From contig KN832554.1 in the NCBI GenBank assembly GCA_000827205.1, forward strand, positions 241,263 to 305,262: a DNA stretch of 64,000 bases, in the 5' to 3' direction. The translations under genes and the position numbers were made by a program. The notes under the pieces were generated by a model. That model was not told the DNA's origin, ran no database searches, and was given only the letters and a program-made list of their open reading frames with translations. Source of the DNA: Plicaturopsis crispa FD-325 SS-3. Its lineage: Eukaryota; Basidiomycota; Agaricomycetes; Amylocorticiales; Amylocorticiaceae. This document shows positions 57,052 through 64,000 of the stretch, one piece after another; position 1 is the stretch's first letter, and each line of letters starts with the position of its first letter.

Positions 57052-58947
57052 ATGTCAAACCCCCCTTTTCGTCCGCGCAGAGCCCATCGCAAACGCATCT
57101 CCACTTCAAGGCTCTCCTCGGACACCGTCACAACGCTCCCAGAGTACACATCGCCGCCGTGGAACACTAGACAGCACGTAGTGGAGTTAGACGAGGACAC
57201 GCCGTCGGACAGGCCACCAGATTACCCTGAAACAGACAGTGCAGAGGAGGGCGACGCAGACACCGACGACGAGGACGAGCATACTCAGACGGTCTACGTG
57301 CCACAGCGCGTGGCGTCGTCGCCATTTCCCGCAGCATCACTGCCTACTTCACCCAGGCGCACACGTCGATTTCCGCAGACACACAGACGGCAGTCCGCCT
57401 CAACCCCCGGCCCGTCGCTCGACTCGCTTCTTGCGCGCAGTGTGCACGCACTCGAGATGTCAAATGCCCTGCTGCAGACATCGTTGTCTCCTCCACCGAT
57501 ACCCGATGACACTGACGAGTACGCGACTGAGACTTCCGCGCGTGGGCTCTCGAGGCGGACAAGCAATGGCAGTGGGCTGGGGATTCGCAGGTTTGCAGAG
57601 TATGAGCCACGCCAAACGCAAGAGAATTGGATGGATCATATAGATGAGATATCAAGGGACGTAGACCTCTTGTTTGGTGAGTCGGACGCAGGTGTCAGCA
57701 GAAGCCTCCCTACGACGTCCAGTATGCATGCTGTGCGCCGCCGTCCTTCTCGCAATCCCGACAGCACACCCGCTCTGCGCCTTTCAAACGTCGATCGCAG
57801 TGCCCTCATTGCCCCTCCCCCACGCGCCCTCACCCAATACGTCGAATCCGGTGCAGATCCAGCATCCATATTTCTCCCATCTACGCTTGGTCTGCGTGCT
57901 TCTTCATCGAGCCATTCCTCAGATGTCTGGCCTTCTCCCGAGTTGCCTTCGTCAAGCCGACGAATCGGCTTTCATGCAGCGGCGTCGGCATCTTTGCCAG
58001 TGCTCACCGATCGGCCATCGGAGCCAAGTACGCCAGCTTATAACCTTCTCTCCTCTTTCGTTAAACGGCCCTCGTCGTCCGTATCACCCTCATTGTCACG
58101 TTCATCCTCCATCACATCCCCCTCCATATCTTCCTTCTTCTCCCGTCGACGACGTGGGTCGAATAGCACTGAACGGCCGGCAATCGGTACTCATACATCA
58201 CCCACGCGCGGCCGTTCATCCTCCTCACGCTCGCGGTCATTGACACCTACCCAGCGTCCCTGCTCCTCTCATACCCTGCCTCGCCCCATGACCCCACCTA
58301 TCGAGGAACTATCGTCATCCTCGGACTCCTCGGCCCACCCGACGGGTTATCGCACTGTCCAATCCCTCCGCAAAATCCTCGATGAGCAGCCAGCCCCGCC
58401 AGCCCCGCCGCCGATTCCACGTCCGCGGTTCATGCCGCGCACGCCACTGCCTGCCGCCACGAGCGATACCACTACCACGACTGCGAGCGTTTCCCGCCTC
58501 TACACGCGCGCAAAGCACCACTCGTCGACGCGCGCGCCCAGCCCGCCGAAGCACTCCTCCATGAAGCGGTCCAGGCCGTCGACCCCCGCGACGCCGGTGG
58601 GCGAGCTCTTCCCCAGCGGGCAAGCGAGCCAGCGAACGAGCGGGCGCTCGACACCGAAACGCATCAGCTTCGCCGCGCTCCCGGAGTCGTACGCATCGTC
58701 GCGCCCGGGCTCGTCGCGGCGGAAGAACAAGAGCCGCGACGGGAAGAAGGATCGGGACCGGGATAAGGAGGGCGTCGGCGGGGGCTGGTTTAGCTCTTGG
58801 CTCCTGGGTGCCGCGGCTGTCGGTGGAGGGCCGGCAGTCCCTTCGAGTGCCGGGGCGCATCACGAGGAGCGCGTGGAGGAGCGGATTGGACGGAGCTGGG
58901 GCGGGCGCACGGGGATGGGCGCGGGGCTGGACGATTGGGCCGTGTAG
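57052..58947 (+). CDS. Large Ser/Pro-rich disordered protein, single exon
   Basis: An intron-free frame encodes about 631 residues, starting MSNPPFRPRRAHRKRISTSR; an upstream in-frame ATG (57019) is less likely. Low-complexity Ser, Pro, Thr and Arg dominate. Short ordered-looking pieces may be conserved: LDSLLARSVHALEMSNALLQ, ENWMDHIDEISRDVDLLFG, PAYNLLSSFVKRPSSS and SLRKILDEQP. The end holds a Lys/Arg/Asp-rich stretch (RRKNKSRDGKKDRDRDKEG) and GGWFSSWLLGAAAVGGG. No catalytic motif is visible and I cannot name a family. Many SP/TP and RxxS sites suggest a phosphorylated regulator or scaffold. Codon use looks normal for the neighbourhood. Confidence 0.75.
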   Translation: MSNPPFRPRRAHRKRISTSRLSSDTVTTLPEYTSPPWNTRQHVVELDEDTPSDRPPDYPETDSAEEGDADTDDEDEHTQTVYVPQRVASSPFPAASLPTSPRRTRRFPQTHRRQSASTPGPSLDSLLARSVHALEMSNALLQTSLSPPPIPDDTDEYATETSARGLSRRTSNGSGLGIRRFAEYEPRQTQENWMDHIDEISRDVDLLFGESDAGVSRSLPTTSSMHAVRRRPSRNPDSTPALRLSNVDRSALIAPPPRALTQYVESGADPASIFLPSTLGLRASSSSHSSDVWPSPELPSSSRRIGFHAAASASLPVLTDRPSEPSTPAYNLLSSFVKRPSSSVSPSLSRSSSITSPSISSFFSRRRRGSNSTERPAIGTHTSPTRGRSSSSRSRSLTPTQRPCSSHTLPRPMTPPIEELSSSSDSSAHPTGYRTVQSLRKILDEQPAPPAPPPIPRPRFMPRTPLPAATSDTTTTTASVSRLYTRAKHHSSTRAPSPPKHSSMKRSRPSTPATPVGELFPSGQASQRTSGRSTPKRISFAALPESYASSRPGSSRRKNKSRDGKKDRDRDKEGVGGGWFSSWLLGAAAVGGGPAVPSSAGAHHEERVEERIGRSWGGRTGMGAGLDDWAV

Positions 58948-59400
58948 GCGGGGACGCTATTTAGCTGGTAATTTATCAATTCACTCATGGTATCTGTTAC
59001 GACGTGTTCACGATCTTTGCTCTCACATTCTATTTTCCTTATCCTTTCCGCTCACACCGCATGTGTTCTATACGCATCACCTGCATTCCTCCTACACTCC
59101 TTCCTCCCTTCCTCCGTTGCGCTTCCTTCCTACCCATCTCGCTCTGCTATCCCAAGTGTCTTGTATCGGTATGACCAGTTGGTCTCGTCTTGCGCGCTAT
59201 ATCTGTTTTACTTACCCCCCGCATATGTGCATGCTATACCAGGCTACCTCAATACCACAAGACTTCATGATTCCCTGCATCCGCGACCGTTCCAACTGAG
59301 TGACAAAACATGGTGTCCATTGAAGCATAATTGGCATGGCATAGGTACCAGATACAAGAAAGGTCGCATAGAAGGCATACACATAAAACATATCCACCAC
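58948..59400. other. Spacer between convergent genes
   Basis: These 450 bp are T/C-rich on the plus strand and hold both 3' UTRs. Overlapping open frames have no motif. Confidence 0.4.
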
Positions 59401-60246
59401 TTACCAAAAAGACAACCCATACGCGCATACAAGGCCGCCAACAGCACCCGCCAACACAAGTTGCAACAGCCCCACGCTTGCCCAGCCATCCGTCGGAGGC
59501 GCTAGCATTCCAGGCATGGCCTCTAATACTGACCCTTGCGGCTCCTTCCGCTCCTCTCCCCCTTGCTTCCGTCCCTTCCTCGCGAGTTGCTGCAATTTCT
59601 TGAGGTGCCCGACCACCAGAGCGCTCTTGCCCAGGACCATCCAGCGTGCTTCGTCCGTAGGACCGCGGGATGGCGCTGTAGACTGACCCCGCGATTCAGG
59701 CCGGGAAAGCGTACTCGCGTGCAGCCCAAGCTTGTTCGCAGCATACTTGACGCGCGCAACATCCGCGGCGGGCACGTCGACCACGCTTGCGAGGGGCACG
59801 GCCCGCCTGAGGATCCTTCGGACGAAGACGCTCGACGTCACGCTCGCCGCAGACGCAGTCTCCACATCCGTGTCCCTGTCGCGGTCGAGTGCGTTATCAA
59901 GCGCGCTCGCCGAGTCGCGCTTCAGCGGCGCGTTGAACCCTGGGATGAGCGCGGCTTGGGAGTCGCCGTCGTACGCTGGCTCCGTCGGGATCAGGTACTC
60001 CTCGACTGCGAGCTGCGAGACGGGGTGGGCAGATGGACGGGGGCTGTGCCAGTTCGGGTTCACGCGACGGCCTGAGGGGTGGAGAAACAAGTCTACGGGA
60101 GGTGGTAGGGGGACCGATTCGCGTCGGGGAGATGGGTACGGCGTGGGGTGCGTTGCGACGGGGCATATGGGAATTCCGGATTGCCTGCGGTGCCCCGCCA
60201 TGGGCGACCCGCATGTATGGCAATGCGGACGCTTGCGACTTGCCAT
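59401..60246 (-). CDS. Putative tail-anchored protein with N-terminal CxxC knuckle
   Basis: A continuous frame of about 281 codons starts MASRKRPHCHTCGSPMAGHR and soon has GIPICPV, giving a Cys-x2-Cys...Cys pattern that could bind zinc. A Pro-rich region follows, then an acidic/Ser part (LDRDRDTDVETASAASVTSS), a helix with FVRRILRRAVPLASVVDVP and KYAANKLGLHAS, and ARWMVLGKSALVVGHLKKLQ. It ends with one strong TM helix (VGLLQLVLAGAVGGLVCAYG then LSFW), so it is probably tail-anchored in an organelle membrane. The frame is open upstream to ATG 60393 but that adds no motif. Family not recognised; no neighbour suggests a role. Confidence 0.65.
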   Translation of the reverse strand: MASRKRPHCHTCGSPMAGHRRQSGIPICPVATHPTPYPSPRRESVPLPPPVDLFLHPSGRRVNPNWHSPRPSAHPVSQLAVEEYLIPTEPAYDGDSQAALIPGFNAPLKRDSASALDNALDRDRDTDVETASAASVTSSVFVRRILRRAVPLASVVDVPAADVARVKYAANKLGLHASTLSRPESRGQSTAPSRGPTDEARWMVLGKSALVVGHLKKLQQLARKGRKQGGEERKEPQGSVLEAMPGMLAPPTDGWASVGLLQLVLAGAVGGLVCAYGLSFW

Positions 60247-60929
60247 GTTTTGTGTGGGTTTAGCCAGGGCTGCCCGGGAATTTCTTCGGTCCTGCGATAT
60301 AAGTGAGACGGGGATGTTTGGCGCCTCGATGCACTCACCGGCTCCTCGAATACGATAGACGGGGAGCACGTCCACGGGCATGTTTAGTGCCATGTCTTTA
60401 TACTAGGCATTGTCGCTGCTTGTACTTTGTATTACCTGTGCAGCATAAAGGAATTAGATGCCCAATAAAACAAGGCCTTCTTCTTGAACTATGAATACAA
60501 GGACACCCATGTAGACGGACGGACTCACAGGGAAGGTCATAATATTACTCGGGGGACTACGTCTCGGAAGAGTACAAGGCAGACTGCACTACACGTGGGA
60601 AGGCACACTGTGAAGTTCCATCATACTGTACTAAGAGTTATTTGGAGGATGCAAGAGATTTGGATGCATTCGTGAAGTCACGATGAAGACAAAAAGGTAT
60701 GAGGATGCGACAAACATTATCCGTTGGCATAACGGAGGAGAAAAGGCAAAGTGGTAAGTGAGTAAACGGGGAATTCTATGGGTGTAGAGTCTGAAATAGT
60801 AACCAAAATCTGAGACAGCAAGACAACGAAAACGCGACAGAAAAGTTAAAGTGATTCTAAGGGGATGAATGGTGAATGCAAGAAGTCCAATGCGATGTGA
60901 GGGCGGACGCCCGGGTCCGTGGATGCTGG
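60247..60929. other. Spacer between two minus-strand genes
   Basis: This contains the promoter of the CxxC gene and the 3' UTR of the phosphodiesterase. Purine-rich, A-rich segments occur at 60700-60850. No gene or RNA is supported. Confidence 0.4.
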
Positions 60930-62371
60930 TTATGCCTTGGTCGGCACGACGATGGCGGCAGGTTGGTCGAACGGTCCTGCAATGCTCGTGAGTTCGTCCT
61001 CGAGGTGCTTGCTGCGTGCGCGCCAGTAGGGGCCATAGAAGCTAAGGGTCGTCCAGAGGAAGATACGGCCATATTGTGCGCCAGCGTTCTCGTAGTCCGC
61101 TAAGAAGAAAGTCAGACATGAAACGCTGTTAATGAATGCCAGGTGCATACTTTGTAGGGCGGTGCGGAGGTCTAGCCAAGTCTTGGTAACGTCGGTGAGG
61201 ATGGCGTCGACTTCCCAGCGCACGGCTTCCATCATGTGGTCGGGCTTGTTGACCGTCCTTGCATTGATATCAGCAGCTGCCGGGAGATAAAGCACATAAT
61301 ACGCTCACCAAACCATCAGCTGCTTCCCTTCCGCCTTACACTCCCGCCTGAATCTTTATTTGAAGAAAGGTGAGTCGTTGCGCGCAGAATCAGCTGAATG
61401 TGCAAATACTTCTCCCCGTCCGCACTCGTCAGCGACCCAAAGGCCATCGAGAATGCTTGGACGTCCTTCCAGAAATACTTCCTCGCGATGTCGAGGCTCT
61501 CGCCGATGTGCGAGCGACGGCAATACGGCAACCGGGCTTTCGCGTACGCGATGAAGCGGGGGTGCCACAGGCCTAGAAGAATACGCGGCGCGAGGTCGAT
61601 CTCCCAATCAGGCTGCGCCGTGATGAGCGCGTCCATCAGGGAGAACAGGCGGTCCGGGTCGTTCTGCACCTTCACGTCGACGTTGAATTTGACATGGCGG
61701 TTTTCAGGCTGCAGGCGCGGGGTTCGTCAACGCAGGGGCAAGGAGAGGCGGCGTGCGCACCTGCATGAGCAGCGTGATGGTTTCGGCGAACGTCGGAATA
61801 GCCTGCTTCGGCTCCTTCGTTGTGCGGACGTGCTCCATGCCGTTCACACCATACCACGCCTGCTCTTTGATGACACCTTTTAATAAATAACAAAAATAAC
61901 ATATAAGCACGCAAGAAAAAGCTGTTGCAGATGCAACTGCACCTTTCCCATCTGTGGTCCGCTCAAGTGCTGACGGCCGGTGATGACGTCAGAGCCCCCA
62001 AACACAAAAAAGGGTGGCGAACGGACTGACCGGGATCGTGAAACATAAGGACGACTCCATCACTGGTTACGTGGACGTCTGCTGGCTATGGTTACGGGGC
62101 GTAAAGCGCAGACGCTGACACTAGTCAAATACCACTCTCGATGCCTTCGGCGCCGTCGCGAATAGCGGCTTCGAAGCTAGCGAGCGTGTTCTCGGGGAAC
62201 CGCGCAGACGCCTAACAGGAAACTTGTCGTGAGTGAGGGTCACGACACTGGTGTGTAGTGAGGCTTACGCCACGGTGTCCCCAGCAGTCTAGAGGAAGAA
62301 CGAGTCAGAAATAGCTCGTTGGGGACACGAGAGGCATTCTTACCGGGCAACGACCTGTTATAGGACGACAT
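60930..62371 (-). CDS. PGC1: Glycerophosphodiester phosphodiesterase, PGC1-like
   Basis: Yeast Pgc1 is a membrane-tethered phosphatidylglycerol-specific phospholipase C of the GDPD fold. Exons from 62371 give MSSYNRSLP, CWGHRG, ASARFPENTLASFEAAIRDG, VHVTSDGVVLMFHDP, ALERTTDGKG, YGVNGMEHVRT and KFNVDVKVQNDPDR. Then come WEIDLAPRILLGLWHPRFIA, SHIGESLDIARKYFW, FSMAFGSLTSADGEKF, LMVWTVNKPDHMMEAVRWEV and AILTDVTKTWLDLR. The catalytic pair (HRG...ENT and ESDVHxTxDG...HDP) is intact. The C-terminus (YGRIFLWTTLSFYGPYWRAR) is a hydrophobic anchor like that of Pgc1. About nine introns were joined, with clear frame support at each conserved block; the 62 kb intron choices (for example acceptor before CACTTGAG) rest on homology. 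Confidence 0.88.
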
Positions 62372-62961
62372 TGGGGGGATAATAGGCGATTTGGGGACGG
62401 AGACAAAAGAAAACAGAGCGCGACTGTGAGGACGTGGAAGTCGGAGACGAAGAGACCTGGACAAGCGTCCTGCAGAGGTTTTTATAGCAAAGAGGGTGGT
62501 GGTGGTCATATGCAGAAGCGCGTCGGCTTGGAAGCGACGAAGCGGCGAAATAAATTTCCTCGAACGGCAAAATTGTTAGTCAAAGCTTTGTGATTCCGGT
62601 TCTGTGGATGCGAACGGCGGCGAGATTTCAGGGCACAAAAGGGTCCTTTTGCGAATAAAACAGTCACGTTCGAAGCGAGGGACGGGCAACGTGTGATGCG
62701 CAGGAGACGTCCTGGCGCTCGTGCGACGAGTCCGAAATTGCGTTTGGCGGCGATTTCGCACATGCGTGGAGAGCCTCGACGACGCACGGTAGGTGCACGA
62801 TGGGCACTTGGTGCTGTAGTAGCGGTGGACGCGCCAGGCATGCTAGAAAACAAATAAAACGATGAAGAAAACAGAGACCAGACCCAGGACGCGCAAAGGT
62901 CAGGTGAACGAGAAATCAACCTCTTAATAATTCCGCAAGTAAATCCATCGACGAAAGGACA
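62372..62961. other. Spacer with an unassigned basic frame
   Basis: A minus-strand frame (62506-62919, inner ATG about 62840) would encode an Arg-rich product with no known motif. It overlaps where the promoter of the phosphodiesterase must lie, so it is not called as a gene. Confidence 0.35.
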
Positions 62962-64000
62962 TCATGCAGGATGTCCTACGTAAATAAAGCTGCCCTCGTC
63001 CTCCGTATCTGCCCCATTCTCACTCCCTTCTATGCGTTTCCCCGCACTCGCATCCGAGCTTGACGCCTCCGATTCCGTCTTGTGTGCGTCTGGGGTCGAC
63101 GAAGGGGGTGCTGGTGTGCTTCGATCAGCAGAAGCAGCAGGTGGGGCTGGGGTAAGAGCTGGGGATTCCCCTCGTTTGGGCGACGAGGGGGAAGGGACCT
63201 TGACCGAGATGTCACGTAATGTGTCGAGCATCTGCTCTCGAACGCGCACGCTGAGTTCAGATACGTCGGATGATGTGAGTCCTGTCGTGGATATCGGAGG
63301 TAGAACTGCGGGGCCAGACCATCAGCATGGTAAGGATTCGCTATTCATTAACGCAGCGTACCTTTGACTTTGAGTACACCGCTGCCGAACACGCCTTTAT
63401 GGTATATCCTCCAATAGTTCTCAGTTACAATTGGCACAATCGGCAGGCCTGCCTGTACAGCGAGATGGAACGCGCCCTTCTTGAAAGGTAATAGACTCGG
63501 CTCCTCGCCACTATGCCGCGTGCCCTCGGGATACATATAAAGGGACGTGCCCCGTGCCTTCATGCCTTCTCCAGCAGCTTCGAGCGAGCGTTGGGCTTTA
63601 GCGCTGTTGCCGCGATCGATAAAAACGGTGCCGGACATGGTCATGAAGGGTCCGAGCGCAGGGGACCACTGCAGCTCTTTCTTCGCCATGATCGACGCTT
63701 GCTTTGGGAATATCCTTGAAGCCCCATAAGACGGTGACGCAAAAATCAGCAGACGGACGCACCTTCCCAAAATCAAAATATCGAGCATGCTCTGATGGTT
63801 GCCGATGAATACCGCGGGTCGCGTCAGCAGGTGCTCCTCGCCCTCGACCTCAATCGTCAGCCCGAGCACAGTGCTAGCGGCCGCATAGAATGTCCGCGCG
63901 ACCACCCAATTGACATTATACCGCTGGCCGACGATGGACATGCCGAGCGACGATATGAAGCCAAAGGTGCCCACGAGGGCCATGGTGCCGGTGTACAGCC
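62962..64000 (-). CDS. SLC1: 1-acyl-sn-glycerol-3-phosphate acyltransferase (SLC1 type), partial
   Basis: This ER enzyme acylates lysophosphatidic acid to phosphatidic acid. The window holds its 3' part; the 5' end runs past 64000, though an in-frame ATG sits at 63983. Visible parts are an N-terminal TM region (ALVGTFGFISSLGMSIVG), then VEGEEHLLTRPAVFIGNHQS, with the catalytic HX4D in NHQSMLD, and FPKQASIMAKKELQW. Then follow LGPFMTMSGTVFIDRGN, YMYPEGTRHSGEEPSLLPFK (EGTR substrate motif), PIVPIVTENY and FGSGVLKVK. A second intron precedes VLPPISTTGL. The C-terminal 90 residues are Ser/Pro/Ala-rich, ending IYVGHPA. Key motifs are intact, so it should be active. Confidence 0.9.

Noticed and set aside
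62506-62919. Arg-rich minus-strand frame between GDPD and SLC1 genes
   Set aside because: No motif, basic low-complexity composition, and it covers the expected promoter of the phosphodiesterase.

Overview
The window is nuclear DNA from a filamentous basidiomycete, most likely an Agaricomycete. The genes are compact and lie on both strands. They are split by many short introns (about 45-75 nt) with GTRNGT donors and CTNAC-type branch sites. Several proteins belong to mushroom-typical families, such as the DUF6533 multi-pass protein. Reading frames were joined by eye from donor and acceptor sites, so exon borders are inferences; the gene spans are firmer.

Layout: 1-1.5 kb is spacer with GATA and E-box motifs ahead of an amino-acid permease (1525-3711, +). 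TAF4 (4112-5587, -) and an NUP42-type nucleoporin (5862-7769, +) are divergent. Then come a tRNA-Arg(UCG) with an intron, a GRAM/WBP2-like protein, a DUF6533 membrane protein, an EVE-domain protein (-), a stomatin/prohibitin-type SPFH protein (+), a RAX1-like RGS protein (-), a coiled-coil protein (-), and a 10 kb neurofibromin/IRA-type RasGAP (21067-31137, -). A 4 kb gene-poor stretch (31.1-35.2 kb) carries a complete-looking 488 bp hAT-like MITE with an 8 bp target duplication. It ends in the long pyrimidine-rich leader of a three-RRM NAM8/Csx1-type RNA-binding protein (35180-38160, +).

From 39 to 45 kb lie RRP7 (-), NDUFAF3 (+), a small ubiquitin-like-looking protein (-), NDUFA8 (+), lipoate-protein ligase (+) and NDUFA1 (-). 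This puts three complex I genes and a lipoylation gene within 4.5 kb. Next are a Pro/Tyr-rich protein (-), a TB2/DP1/HVA22 (REEP) protein with a long acidic tail (-), BUD31 (+), a KHA1-type K+/H+ antiporter (+), a tRNA-Phe(GAA), and a 2-oxoglutarate/Fe(II) oxygenase with a 7-nt microexon (-). A decayed partial copy of that oxygenase lies beyond the tRNA. The right end holds a Ser-rich disordered protein (+), a CxxC/tail-anchor protein (-), a glycerophosphodiesterase of the PGC1 type (-) and the 3' part of an SLC1-type lysophosphatidate acyltransferase (-), which runs off the window.

The genes are mostly conserved housekeeping functions: transcription, nuclear pore, splicing, ribosome biogenesis, complex I, Ras and G-protein signalling, and lipids. 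I found no biosynthetic cluster, CRISPR array, or retroelement that can be supported. The most unusual points are the MITE, the complex I neighbourhood, start codons cut off from the rest of the coding sequence by an intron, GC-AG introns, and the microexon that completes the metal-binding aspartate codon of the oxygenase.
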